64,000 nucleotides of DNA from Xenorhabdus cabanillasii (GCF_003386665.1 NZ_QTUB01000001.1:2418001-2482000), one strand, 5' to 3'. Shown: positions 49,301 through 57,969, numbered from the stretch's first letter. Made by a program: numbers and translations. The notes: generated by a model from the sequence alone, not told the origin.

Positions 49301-49861
49301 CTGGCTTATTTGTCGCTAGTGGAATATTATTTTCGAGTGTGCTAGCTTATATCGAATTAAGTACATAATATATGTGCAGTTCTTTAAAAAATCTGGTGAG
49401 TATCAGCCCTGAATACGCGTTAGGGCATCCTCCTAAACGGGAGGTTATTATTCTTGACCTGCTCTTTGAGCAATTTAGGTGTGCTGACAAAGTACACGCT
49501 ATACCGGAACGCTCTAGGCTTTCTTGGAGCAACCAATCCTCTAAAATAGGACTGGCTAATTACAATTAATGCCCTGCCCGTGTGGGAGTCTTCACTCTTT
49601 AATATCACAGTGCTGAAAAAGCACAAAATACTCTAGCGTTAGTATGCCTATTGTATTTTCACAATTAAATTATGACGTGAATTAATAATTTAATAGCCTA
49701 AGCGAAACGCTAATCTTTACTCATCCTAAAATCTAAATCTACGAAATAAACCTATGTAATTTTTTACATCGGGCGTTTTCGCATAGTTTTTTTAAACCAA
49801 ATAAAAAAGCTAGTATTTTCGCTACTGGCTTCTTGTCATCCCATAACAGGAGAAAACAAAC
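49301..49861 (+). other. Structured leader region before the antirepressor gene
   Basis: No convincing gene is present, although 60-70 codon frames exist on both strands. The region holds several inverted pairs (for example cctaaacgggagg, AAGCTAGTA/TACTGGCTT at 49807-49831, just before the ribosome site of the antirepressor). The last hairpin ends with only TT and lies ~30 bp before the ATG, so it could control translation or attenuate transcription. Confidence 0.35.
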
Positions 49862-50644
49862 ATGTTTGATATGAATGTAGCAAATCAATCAGCAGTTGTC
49901 ACGCTTCAGGGAAGCAACTTGCCAGTCGTCATTTACCGTGGTCAGAAGGTAATTACTACTGAATCACTGGCGGTGGGGTACGGGGCGGAAGTAAAAAACA
50001 TTCAAAATAACTTCATCAGAAATGATGGGCGTTTTGTCGAGGGTAAGCATTACTTTATTGTGCAGGGTGATGAATTAAAAGAGTTAAAGAACTTACCATC
50101 TTTAAGAGGGTTAGTTGATAAACGGACACTTAAGTTAACACTCTGGACTGAGCGCGGGGCATCCCGCCATGCCAAAATGCTGGAAACGGATCAGGCGTGG
50201 GACTACTTTGAGTTACTGGAAGAGACATATTTCAATTCCCGCAAGCAAAATGCTGAGTTGATAAGTAAAAAAGATTTAGCCTTGATGGTACTTCAGGCTG
50301 AAGAGGAAAAAGAGATCGCATACGCACAGCGTGATTATGCAATAGAAACAAAAGCGTGGATTAGTCGTCGGCGCGAAGCAACAGCGATGGCAACAGCATC
50401 AAAGGCTGTCAGAGAAAAGAATGCCCTCGCTGCAAAGCTTGGTGAATGTAAAGAGCACGCCACGGTTCTTTCTGTGGAGAAACGCCTTGAGAAGGAATTC
50501 AAATGGCATCCACTCAAAAAATGGTGCACGGAAAATGGTGCAGAGGTTCGCTCCGTGCCGGATGAGCGTTACGGCAAGGCAAACTCATATCCGGCAGCTG
50601 CATGGAAAGCAGTTCACGGTGTGAATTTGGCGAAGCTGTTTTAA
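49862..50644 (+). CDS. Phage antirepressor with ORF6N domain
   Basis: Residues 15-110 (LPVVIYRGQKVITTESLAVG, NNFIRNDGRFVEGKHYFIVQ, TLKLTLWTERGASRHAKMLE) form an ORF6N/Bro-N-like domain of phage antirepressors. Residues ~130-200 are coiled-coil rich, and the C-terminus (HPLKKWCTENGAEVRSVPDE, RYGKANSYPAAAWKAVHGVN) matches a second small domain seen in these proteins. It would relieve repression of lytic genes. Start at 49862 follows CAGGAG. It appears intact. Confidence 0.85.
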   Translation: MFDMNVANQSAVVTLQGSNLPVVIYRGQKVITTESLAVGYGAEVKNIQNNFIRNDGRFVEGKHYFIVQGDELKELKNLPSLRGLVDKRTLKLTLWTERGASRHAKMLETDQAWDYFELLEETYFNSRKQNAELISKKDLALMVLQAEEEKEIAYAQRDYAIETKAWISRRREATAMATASKAVREKNALAAKLGECKEHATVLSVEKRLEKEFKWHPLKKWCTENGAEVRSVPDERYGKANSYPAAAWKAVHGVNLAKLF

Positions 50645-50678
50645 ACATCCCCAAGCCACGGATGGCTAAAAACTGATT

Positions 50679-50694
50679 TTTTGTATATACAAAA
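50679..50694. promoter_or_regulatory. Palindromic operator candidate 1
   Basis: TTTTGTATATACAAAA is a perfect 16-bp palindrome just after the antirepressor stop. Its core TGTATATACA is the same as in the site at 50791. Confidence 0.55.
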
Positions 50695-50790
50695 GTTGGG
50701 TTTAGTAATCTGTTTTATCTATCAATTACACAGTAATCATTGATATTTTGTGAGTCAATTTGAGTTGTTTCGATCTGTTTCGTGGTGTAT

Positions 50791-50804
50791 TCTGTATATA
50801 CAGA
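50791..50804. promoter_or_regulatory. Palindromic operator candidate 2 before the toxin-antitoxin pair
   Basis: TCTGTATATACAGA is a perfect 14-bp palindrome, 28 bp before the toxin start. It shares the core TGTATATACA with the site 112 bp upstream. Ribbon-helix-helix antitoxins usually bind such paired palindromes to repress their own promoter. Confidence 0.6.
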
Positions 50805-50831
50805 TTAACCATAGGTTAAAGACACCGGCAT

Positions 50832-51134
50832 ATGAAGCTCTTGATTTCACCAAAAATCAGATTGAAATTGGCAGGCAAAAATCCGCCTGTTAATGAAGAG
50901 GATATACTCCAGTGTTTTTCTAATCGGGCAGGCGGCTTCCTTGAAGATACAAGAGAAGATAATAAAAGTGACCCACCTACTAAATGGTTTATATCTGAAA
51001 CTGATTATGGTGTTAAGTTGAAGATAGTCTTTATTTATTACCCTGAAAAAGGGGTAGCCATAAGGACAGCTTATACACCTAATGAAGATGAATTGAGAAT
51101 CTATAAGAAATACGGCCTAGGAACAGAGAAATGA
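50832..51134 (+). CDS. BrnT-like/ADP-ribosyl-hydrolase-named small toxin candidate
   Basis: The 100-aa protein (NEEDILQCFSNRAGGFLEDT, KWFISETDYGVKLKIVFIYY, IRTAYTPNEDELRIYKKYG) resembles a family of ~95-aa proteins related to BrnT-type ribonuclease toxins, sometimes annotated as ADP-ribosyl-(dinitrogen reductase) hydrolase. It is followed by an RHH-type protein whose ATG overlaps its TGA, the standard toxin-antitoxin arrangement with toxin first. Toxic activity is inferred from the arrangement. Confidence 0.7.
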   Translation: MKLLISPKIRLKLAGKNPPVNEEDILQCFSNRAGGFLEDTREDNKSDPPTKWFISETDYGVKLKIVFIYYPEKGVAIRTAYTPNEDELRIYKKYGLGTEK

Positions 51135-51484
51135 GCAAACAAACTGATAAGCGAACACACCTGATAGCTTCTACTGACGAAGCATGGGATAACGGTGAGC
51201 TTGGTCGTAGTGAGGCTCACGTTAAAGTATCTGATGATATCACGGAAGATCTGATTAATGAGGCATTGGACTTACAGCCAATTTCAATCAGACTAAATAA
51301 ATCCCTGATAGAAGATTTGAAAATGATAGCTGATCTTAATGGGTTAGGTTATCAGCCATTAATCAGACAGGTTTTAAATCGTTTTGCCAACAGTGAGAAA
51401 AAACGGATACTCACCGAAGCTCACAGTCAAGCGATGAAAAGTGAAAAAAGAAAGCCGTCCAATAAGCGCCATAAGGCGGCTTGA
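51131..51484 (+). CDS. Ribbon-helix-helix antitoxin (CopG/BrnA-like)
   Basis: The 117-aa protein has an N-terminal acidic part (STDEAWDNGELGRSEAHVKV) and a CopG/BrnA-type RHH domain at residues ~55-90 (QPISIRLNKSLIEDLKMIAD, GYQPLIRQVLNRF), with a basic C-terminus. It overlaps the toxin gene by 4 bp. It would neutralise the toxin and bind the palindromes at 50679 and 50791. Confidence 0.78.
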   Translation: MSKQTDKRTHLIASTDEAWDNGELGRSEAHVKVSDDITEDLINEALDLQPISIRLNKSLIEDLKMIADLNGLGYQPLIRQVLNRFANSEKKRILTEAHSQAMKSEKRKPSNKRHKAA

Positions 51485-51507
51485 TTAAATAGCAATAAGT
51501 TTCCCAA

Positions 51508-51528
51508 ACCCGCTTCGGCGGGTTTTTC
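51508..51528 (+). terminator. Terminator of the toxin-antitoxin operon
   Basis: AACCCGC-ttcg-GCGGGTTTTT, a UUCG-capped hairpin with T-run, ~25 bp after the antitoxin stop. Confidence 0.88.
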
Positions 51529-51584
51529 ATATCTACAGCCGCTTAATTGCGGTTTTTTTATGTCCAAATGTAAGAGGAGTGCGT

Positions 51585-52553
51585 ATGGCATTCATTAAAG
51601 ATGCCCTGTCCTCATTATTGGGCGGCAGTGATTCGTCATGGCAATGGGCTGAGCATCTGCACCCGGCTTCCTTTCGCGGGGTGCCGTTTGCCGTGATATC
51701 CGGGGAAAGTGTCTTCGGCCGCCGTCAGGCTGTTCATGAGTATCCTTACCGTGATACTGCCTGGATTGAGGATTTAGTCCGGGCAACCCGGAAAATAACG
51801 ATCCGGGGGTTTATCATTCAGAACAGTGCAGTTTATGACGCCCCGGATGTTATTACTCAGCGTAAGAATCTGGTCGCCGCCTGTGAAACCGGATCTACGG
51901 GGACATTGGTGCATCCGACTCTGGGTGAACTGACCGTCAGTGTAACAGAAAGCGGCCTGCGTATGACGGAGAACGCGGAATCAGGCCGGGTGTTTGAGTT
52001 CACGTTAACGGTGATTGAATCCGGCCTGAAAGTCTTTGCGGTCACCAACAGCACCCAATCCGCCGCTGAAGTGAAGAAAAACTGGCTGCAAACCTACACC
52101 ACTGCACTGGCAGGTTATGTCTCAATGGTGAGGGGGGAAATCCGCTCTGTAGTACAGGGGATGCGGATCATCAAACAAACTGCCAGTCAATGGGTGGGTA
52201 TGGTGACCCGTTCGGTGGATGAAGTGACCAACCTCAGTGATATGTTAAAGACCACTTTCGGCAGTGAGCGTTATGGCCGTTATCAGCGCGGGAAAATTGG
52301 CGGCACCGTATCAGGGGCAACAGGGCTCCGGTCACGGGATGACAGAAGCCGCAATGATGCTGAGATAGTGAAGAAAACCACCGCCGAGGTGGTGATGAGC
52401 CGTCAGGCCATTACCCGCCGCCTTGATGCCCTGAGCCTTGCCCCGACCGTGGAAGTCTTCAGCGAGGCCGCCGGCAGTACTGATGATAAAGTGGCTATCT
52501 TTGAACATCTTGCTGCTTTTCAGTTAACTGTTCAGGCGTTGGGGGCGGATTGA
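51585..52553 (+). CDS. Phage DNA-circularization/tail protein (Mu gp43-like), C-terminally truncated
   Basis: The protein begins MAFIKDALSSLLGGSDSSWQ and contains the DNA_circ_N domain (HPASFRGVPFAVISGESVFG, RRQAVHEYPYRDTAWIEDLV, ITIRGFII). Mu-like phages use this protein in the tail/baseplate. Full members run to ~450-490 aa; this one has ~305 genuine residues, after which (from about 52510) it reads antisense to a tail-fibre assembly gene and stops. So a deletion fused two genes tail to tail. Start at 51585 follows AGGAG. Confidence 0.8.
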   Translation: MAFIKDALSSLLGGSDSSWQWAEHLHPASFRGVPFAVISGESVFGRRQAVHEYPYRDTAWIEDLVRATRKITIRGFIIQNSAVYDAPDVITQRKNLVAACETGSTGTLVHPTLGELTVSVTESGLRMTENAESGRVFEFTLTVIESGLKVFAVTNSTQSAAEVKKNWLQTYTTALAGYVSMVRGEIRSVVQGMRIIKQTASQWVGMVTRSVDEVTNLSDMLKTTFGSERYGRYQRGKIGGTVSGATGLRSRDDRSRNDAEIVKKTTAEVVMSRQAITRRLDALSLAPTVEVFSEAAGSTDDKVAIFEHLAAFQLTVQALGAD

Positions 52554-52659
52554 GTATTTCATCAACCTCTGCCTCTGTAATTGGGACTAATTCCCGGCGA
52601 TCAATCGCAGTTTCATACGCGTAAATTTCACGTGTTTTTTCATGAATGTAGTAATGCAT
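52495..52659 (-). pseudogene. Tail fibre assembly protein, N-terminal remnant
   Basis: From the ATG at 52659 the product reads MHYYIHEKTREIYAYETAID, RRELVPITEAEVDEILNPPP, TPEQLTEKQQ and stops. This is the N-terminal third of a Tfa-type chaperone (~190 aa). Its 3' end is lost at the junction with the DNA-circularization gene. It starts one base before the end of the tail-fibre frame. Confidence 0.75.
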
Positions 52660-53196
52660 TATCGTAACTCCGACCAATTCAGCACGGTAGAATTCCCCTG
52701 GGTCGCCACCACGCCATAGTATGCGCCTGGCGGAACAATGACTGTACCGCCCTGTGAGGTAGTCGCTCACCTCCGTTCGATGTCCAGAGGCCGGCAATGA
52801 CCCCGTTCACGCGGATTTCCAGTGTTTGTATGGTCGCCGATCCAAAACGAACAAACACCGCAATGGTGCGACCAGTATCGTTTCGGTGATTCACCCCCGT
52901 TTTTTGGAATTCGTCACATCAACCCAGGATTGACCGACGCCCAGCAAATTGGCCTCTAACGCGTAATTCCCACGCGGTTGCACGCCAATAGCATCGGGTG
53001 TGGGTTTATTATTCGGACTGTAAACCCGCTGGCCGCCCTCATAAATGTTGCGGTTCGACCACACGTCCCGTCCGGCGACAACATCGGCCGTGTCGCCGGA
53101 TTTTATATAACCAGTGGCAACCATGGCACCGTTTACAAAGCCACCTGTCTGGGGATACGCATTTCCTGCCAGTTCAACCGTTTTCGATAAACCAAG
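52660..53196 (-). pseudogene. Tail fibre, C-terminal part with two frameshifts
   Basis: The minus strand reads NLGLSKTVELAGNAYPQTGG, FVNGAMVATGYIKSGDTADV, AGRDVWSNRNIYEGGQRVYS, NKPTPDAIGV, then after an extra G near 52893 VNHRNDTGRTIAVFVRFGSA, LEIRVNGVIAGLWTSNGGE, then after a second shift near 52765 GGTVIVPPGAYYGVVATQGN, STVLNWSELR and stop. This is a typical Mu/P2-like fibre end. The N-terminal half is absent. Bases 53197-53460 are a G-rich stretch without a gene. Confidence 0.75.
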
Positions 53197-53460
53197 GTTT
53201 AATAGAAGCTCACTACAGCGTCAAACCACCAGCAAAACCCGATCTACTATCGGGAAAAACGCAGCAAACAGGCATATTCAACCGTCAATGAATAATCAAC
53301 AGGGGGGGATTAGCGAGTGGATTGATGGATTGGGGAATTGTGGGCGGATGTTGGGGGCTTGGTGTGGGATGTGAGGTAGAGGGAGGCAGGTGTTGAATTG
53401 TCTGGATAGGTGGGGTGAGAACAGGGGCGGTGTACCCCTGAAGGTTGGTGCGTATTTTCG

Positions 53461-54009
53461 TTATTCTCGATAAAAAATCTGAGTAAAATTAGCACCACGG
53501 CCATCTATTACAGTAATATGTGTTGAATTGTCAGAGAATTTGAATTCTAACCACACCCAGTAATTATTAGGACCAGCTAGTCTTTGTTCAGTTATACCAT
53601 CAACAAGAGGAACTGGTAGTGCTTGATGCCGTGCATTTAACCCGCTCAATCTGACAAAAGTGATTACTTGTCCACGTAAATCAGCAGGAATAGAAATGGT
53701 TGAATTCACATTCCAAGATCCAATGACTGATTTTATAGAGCCTTTAGTTTGAGGTTTTGTGGCGTTTTGGTTAGCGGTACTGGCTAAATCATATGCTGCT
53801 TTCACTGCCTTTGGCGTTGCTGCCATAGTTTCGCTATTACTACCGACATCATTGCTCAAGACAACAAATCCCTTATCTTGCAGTGTTGCATTTGGATGGT
53901 TGCGGCTTAGAGCGTGCTCTTCAATAGTTTTTTTGACATATTTAGGGGTTGGAACGACAGCAAAATCACCATCTTCTGAGACAGGTACATCAGGTTTTTT
54001 ATCTTGCAT
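53461..54009 (-). CDS. Short prophage tail fibre protein (182 aa)
   Basis: Residues 1-80 are a near copy of the N-terminus of the fibre at 398-1384 (PKYVKKTIEEHALSRNHPNA, TLQDKGFVVLSNDVGSNSET). The rest (IKSVIGSWNVNSTISIPADL, NNYWVWLEFKFSDNSTHITV, GANFTQIFYRE) is a different tip. The two genes therefore share an attachment module with exchanged receptor-binding ends. The long middle part of the first gene is missing here. A hairpin (CAGGGG/CCCCTG, 53422-53440) follows it, like that at 369. Confidence 0.75.
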   Translation of the reverse strand: MQDKKPDVPVSEDGDFAVVPTPKYVKKTIEEHALSRNHPNATLQDKGFVVLSNDVGSNSETMAATPKAVKAAYDLASTANQNATKPQTKGSIKSVIGSWNVNSTISIPADLRGQVITFVRLSGLNARHQALPVPLVDGITEQRLAGPNNYWVWLEFKFSDNSTHITVIDGRGANFTQIFYRE

Positions 54010-54110
54010 AGTTATTCCCTCATTTAATCAACAATACACATTGCTAAATAATATGAAGGCGGGCTACTTCTCCGCCTGTGAACATCAATAAAAAGGTTCA
54101 TCAATACTGG
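53765..54110 (-). repeat. Long direct repeat shared with 1140-1470
   Basis: The 5' part of the fibre gene and ~100 bp upstream (ending ...CTTCTCCGCCTGTGAACATC) are nearly identical to the left-hand fibre region, in the same orientation, 52.6 kb apart. Differences are scattered single bases and one short indel. Confidence 0.85.
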
Positions 54111-54412
54111 AGAGAACTTCTGATCAGGATGGCACGGAATGGCTGGCGGGACATTAACAAAATCTATTTGCCTATGGCTGATTGGCAGAGCATTAGTGTC
54201 TAAAGGGGGCAATCCTCCCTTTTAACTTAACCCTTTGATTTTAATTAATTCTGTCAGAGAGCCGGAATTCTCTCGATTCGCGATAATTAATAAAAATCAG
54301 ATAGTTAGCCCAAAGTGGAAATTCCCACTTTGGGATGATGGCTCTTTCTATCATGAGCTAAATCAATCAGTTATCCGTAGCGCAGATTTGCGTTACGAGG
54401 AATCACAGTCAC

Positions 54413-54550
54413 TTAAGAACTACCCTCTTTAAGAGGTTCAGCTAGTAAACGCACTGATTGTAACTCATCTTTTGAAGGTATCACCATTTTGATCATGCCT
54501 GATATCTTCCCATCTGCGGCAACTATAACGATTTCCGTAATGGTTGATGT
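54413..54550 (-). pseudogene. Antirepressor-like fragment
   Basis: On the minus strand the text TSTITEIVIVAADGKISGMI, KMVIPSKDELQSVRLLAEPL, KEGSS reaches a TAA at 54415-54413. The EIVIVAADGK part resembles the P22 antirepressor segment found at 55783; no start codon precedes it. It looks like a recombined relic. Bases 54120-54412 hold nothing clear. Confidence 0.45.
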
Positions 54551-54580
54551 GGGCTACCGACATTTTTGTCGGTTGGTTAG

Positions 54581-54781
54581 TTATTGCTCAGATGATGCTT
54601 TGGCTTTGCGCCTTTCTGATTTGAGTTTTCGCTCACATGCATCAATAACCCACGCTGAAAAATTAGCGCTTGGGTTAGAGGGTTTGCCCGCCTCCACACT
54701 ATCGTTTATTTCTTCGATTAATTCGTGGGGGAAGCGTATTCCTTTGTATCCTGATTTGTTGTTTTTGTGTCCTGTCGCCAT
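54581..54781 (-). CDS. YlcI/YnfO-like small phage protein (DUF3950 type)
   Basis: From the ATG at 54781 the 66-aa product reads MATGHKNNKSGYKGIRFPHE, LIEEINDSVEAG, FSAWVIDACERKLKSERRK. This matches a small ribbon-helix-helix-like family of lambdoid prophages (MatgrknnKsGykGIRfPhdlieein...FSaWViea). It may be a DNA-binding regulator. A longer start at 54811 is less likely. Confidence 0.72.
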   Translation of the reverse strand: MATGHKNNKSGYKGIRFPHELIEEINDSVEAGKPSNPSANFSAWVIDACERKLKSERRKAKASSEQ

Positions 54782-54869
54782 ATTCCTCATCTCAAAAAAG
54801 TGTTTTAACACTTATAAAGATACACCATCGAATAAACTTCCGAAAGTGTTTAAATAAATTTTTCTTTAC

Positions 54870-55082
54870 GTGTTTAAACATTATGGCGCAATGTATTTAA
54901 ATACCTCTACTCAAACTCGCCTTAAATTTACATTCCTGATTGCGTCAGGCACTCAACGGCTGGTGGATATTCACCCGGTGCGCCTTATCACGGTATTGGC
55001 GGCCTGTGAAGGTGAAGCCCGTCTACTGGCGGGTAAGTCCAATCTGGTGTTTGTTTCCCGTCAGGGGGTGAGCCATGTATAA
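54870..55082 (+). CDS. Icd-like protein (P4-type host cell division inhibitor family)
   Basis: The product has TQTRLKFTFLIASGTQRLVD, IHPVRLITVLAACEGEARLL and LVFVSRQGVSH. This matches the P4 Icd-like family common in enterobacterial satellite phages; P4 Icd is reported to block division when overproduced. Start could be 54870 or the ATG at 54891 (MYLNTSTQTRLK). Its end overlaps the next frame by 8 bp. Confidence 0.72.
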   Translation: MFKHYGAMYLNTSTQTRLKFTFLIASGTQRLVDIHPVRLITVLAACEGEARLLAGKSNLVFVSRQGVSHV

Positions 55083-55263
55083 GATCATCATTACCCAGAC
55101 CAATCACCGTACAGGCACGGTGAAAAAATATTATCCCCGCAACCGGTACAAGCCTTACGTGGCGCAGAGAAAGCCGCTCAGCGTACGCGCAGTGTCTGTA
55201 TGCCCGATGGTAAGACCATCACCGAAACGATTGACGCTGATGTGGTGGAGGTGCGCCATGCGT
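55075..55263 (+). pseudogene. Small P4-like phage gene, frameshifted
   Basis: The first frame gives MYKIIITQTNHRTGTVKKYY, PRNRYKPYVAQ; one frame over continues EKAAQRTRSVCMPDGKTITE, TIDADVVEVRHA to a TGA at 55263. Joined they make a small protein usual after icd-like genes. The shift lies near 55163. Confidence 0.6.
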
Positions 55264-55506
55264 GATTCTGCCTCCTTATGACTATTTTAATGGATAGGGA
55301 TCGGCAGTGTGATTGGAGTCGCTTAAGGATTGAATACCACGGACGGTAGGAAGCTAGCTAAATTATCACACTATATAACTAATGCAACCGATTACTTACT
55401 CATAATAGAGTGATTGGTCTAATTTTCGATACGCTTCCCAATTTCATTATTGTAATCTTTACAAAAAGTGACAATAACGCAATAAGTAGTATCACCTTAA
55501 AACGGC

Positions 55507-55540
55507 GAAGCCCCCAACTACACCAATAGTCAGAGGCTTC
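55507..55540 (+). other. Hairpin in leader of antirepressor relic
   Basis: GAAGCC and GGCTTC close a loop with inner ACT/AGT pairs. Such hairpins precede antirepressor or immunity genes in P4/P22-like phages and may belong to a regulatory RNA. Otherwise 55264-55579 holds nothing recognisable. Confidence 0.35.
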
Positions 55541-55579
55541 TATTAAACAGTCTAATACCTAATGCGAGGAAATATAGAC

Positions 55580-56076
55580 ATGTTAAGTATACCATTTAAT
55601 GAACCAAGTAAAACTATTAACGTAACGTTCCATTTTATGGCTCAGATCTATATGTTGTTGACTATAACGATGAGCCATATGTGCCAATGAAACCGATTGT
55701 TGAAGGCATGGGTTTAGATTGGATGGGGCAATACACGAAGTTAATAAAATAAATACTTAAATCAACTATAGAGGAAATCCCTATGGTTGCTGCTGATGGG
55801 AAGATGCGAAATATGGTCTGTCTAGCCCTTCGCAAATTTGCCGGTTGGTTAGCCACTATCAACCCGAATAAAGTCAAAGCATCGATCAGGGCTAAAGTTA
55901 TTCGATATCAAAACGAATGCGACGACGTGTTTTATGAGTACTGGACAACGTGTGGAGTTAAAACGAAAAAAGCCACAATAGAACATCCGGCGACAAAAGT
56001 AGTAGAGGGGGATTTTCTCGGAAAAGGGGAAATACTTGTTCCTCATAGTTACCTGGCTTCACTGGCCGATTGTTGA
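55580..56076 (+). pseudogene. P22-type antirepressor (P22_AR_N), broken
   Basis: An ATG at 55580 gives MLSIPFNEPSKTINVTFHF. Another frame follows with SDLYVVDYNDEPYVPMKPIV, EGMGLDWMGQYTKLIK and a stop, and a third reads ILKSTIEEIPMVAADGKMRN, CLALRKFAGWLATINPNKVK, IRYQNECDDVFYEYWT. These are consecutive parts of a P22_AR_N antirepressor domain. At least two frame changes and one stop disable it. An ORF from 55783 could still make the last 97 residues. Confidence 0.8.
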
Positions 56077-56234
56077 TGAGTGTAGAAAATGGCGAGGTAC
56101 TTTATTCTCAGGTTCTGACATCGGGTTATCATGTAGCAACCATAAACGATTTTATGGAAATTGCTCAACGTGCTGGTTATATGATAATAGACAGAAGTGC
56201 TATGCATCCAACGATGAAGGCTCTGGAAGGTTAA
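56076..56234 (+). CDS. Small phage protein (52 aa), coupled to antirepressor end
   Basis: The ATG at 56076 shares its A with the antirepressor TGA (TGATG), which suggests translational coupling. The product MSVENGEVLYSQVLTSGYHV, ATINDFMEIAQRAGYMIIDR, SAMHPTMKALEG looks like a real small regulatory or accessory phage protein. I do not recognise a named family. Confidence 0.5.
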   Translation: MSVENGEVLYSQVLTSGYHVATINDFMEIAQRAGYMIIDRSAMHPTMKALEG

Positions 56235-56364
56235 TTATAAGAGACACATTGAACATTCTGAATCTAAAGCCTGCACTAAGAACCTACAAAATTTTTGTAG
56301 GTCAAAGATTATCCCGCAAAGTAAAGGGTAGATTCTGCTCTATAGTGAAAGTAGTTTCACCGCT

Positions 56365-57533
56365 CTAGATGGTTATCATTTTTATCCGTGATATCCTGTC
56401 AATATAGTCAGCGAACCATTGAATCATTTCACGCCGCTTGTCTAGATATTGAGCGTGATTATATATACCACGAATACTATTGCGATCAGCGTGCGCTAAT
56501 TGACGCTCAATTATATCGTGGCTAAATCCGCACTCATTAAGAATGGTGCTGAATTGGTGACGGAAACCGTGGCCGCTAGCGATCCCATCATAGCTAATTT
56601 GCCTAATCACCTGTAATATAGCGTTCTCGCAAATTGGCTTTTTCTTGTCATTTCTGCCAGCAAATACGAAATTAGAAATATTGGAAGTCATAGGATGAAG
56701 GGCATTTTAATAATGCAATAACCTGATTTGACATTGGGACTACATGTAATTTCCGGTTCTTCATTATTTCAGGCTCTATTGTGATGAGTTTGTTGTCAAA
56801 ATCGATATTACGCCATTTCATGCTGCGCAATTCATTTGTACGCAATGCCGTATATTGCAAAACCTGAGTAGCAATTCTTGAAATAACACTGCCGGAATAT
56901 GAAGATAATTCCTGATTAAATGCGGGGATCTGGTCTGCGGTTAGAAATGGAAAATGCTTCTTTTTGTATCCTGTCATTGCACCTGCTAAATCTGGTGCAG
57001 GGTTATATTTCGCTCTGCCAGTCACTATCGCATACCTGAAAACTTCACCACATCTGCGTCTTGCCTTACTTGCGTTCTTCGAATTGACGGATCACGCCGA
57101 GTAGAACCATTGGCTCTATTTCTTCCATAGCCATATGCCCAATGCTTGGCAGAATGTCAGCTTGAAACATACTCTGTAATTCTTTTGCGTATCTTTCAGA
57201 CCAAGCAGCTTGTTTGAATTGATACCATTCGTTATATATAGTAGCGAAAGTATTTGGAATTTCGCTATTTTTCTGCTTTAGTCCTACTGGTGCTAATTCC
57301 CCGCTATTAGCAAGGACAGACTTAGACTCGGCATGCTTTAGTCGAGCCGTAACTAGTGAAACCTCTGGATATGCACCAATAACATAGGTTTGCTCTTTCC
57401 CCTTTTTACGATACCTAAAACGCCAAATCTTACTTCCTGTTTTCGATACAAAAAGAAATAAACCTCCTCCATCAGTAAGGCGATAGGCTTTGTCTTTAGG
57501 TTTGGCTGACTCAATCTGCTTTATCGTTAACAT
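56365..57533 (-). pseudogene. P4-type tyrosine integrase, two frameshifts
   Basis: Three frames join into one ~390-aa integrase. The N-terminus is MLTIKQIESAKPKDKAYRLT, DGGGLFLFVSKTGSKIWRFR; the middle CGEVFRYAIVTGRAKYNPAP, LQYTALRTNELRSMKWRNID has the first catalytic Arg; the end SGHGFRHQFSTILNECGFSH, DIIERQLAHADRN, YNHAQYLDKRREM has His-x-x-Arg, His and the nucleophile Tyr. Breaks lie near 57065 and near 56690-56705. All catalytic residues are present but in separate frames. It lies 160 bp from tRNA-Arg, its presumed attachment site. Confidence 0.9.
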
Positions 57534-57696
57534 GTGGGCATCCTAAGTGGGTATTCAGATCAATGCCCTCAAATATGCCCACACTTTACTGGTATAGCCA
57601 AGTTATTTGGGGTAACAGCGGGTAACACTAACTCTGCTTTAAATAAGGATTTTTTGCTATGCGGGTTATATCAGGTAATGCGAGGTTATTTGGTCT

Positions 57697-57772
57697 TGGC
57701 GCCCCCTGCAGGAATCGAACCTACAACTAGCCCTTAGGAGGGGCTTGTTATATCCATTTAACTAAGAGGGCG
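57697..57772 (-). tRNA. argW: tRNA-Arg (anticodon CCT), prophage attachment site
   Basis: The minus strand starts CGCCCTCTTAGTTAAATGG with the anticodon loop CTCCTAA (CCT) and encoded CCA. It matches argW, used as an integration site by several enterobacterial prophages. The integrase is beside its 3' end, so the tRNA is probably restored at this junction. I could not find the other att copy by eye. Confidence 0.93.
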
Positions 57773-57969
57773 AATAAAACAGGACACAGTATATCTCTTT
57801 TTTTTTCCTGAGATAAGATATAACGAACTGTTTGCCTATATAATCACCACTTATTTTGATTACCATTAAAGAAAAATTGGCAGTATATTTAACATATTGG
57901 CGGCCATTGGCTGAAATGTATAATGCTCGAAAACGGACAATGGCAAAAAGTAATCATGTGGAGAACAAT

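Noticed and set aside
49372..49626. 65-aa plus and 68-aa minus frames in the antirepressor leader
   Set aside because: No ribosome site or family likeness; overlapping frames on both strands in a structured leader look like chance.
54024..54212. 62-aa minus-strand frame upstream of the short fibre gene
   Set aside because: Overlaps the repeated non-coding leader of the fibre; no family likeness and no partner at the other copy.
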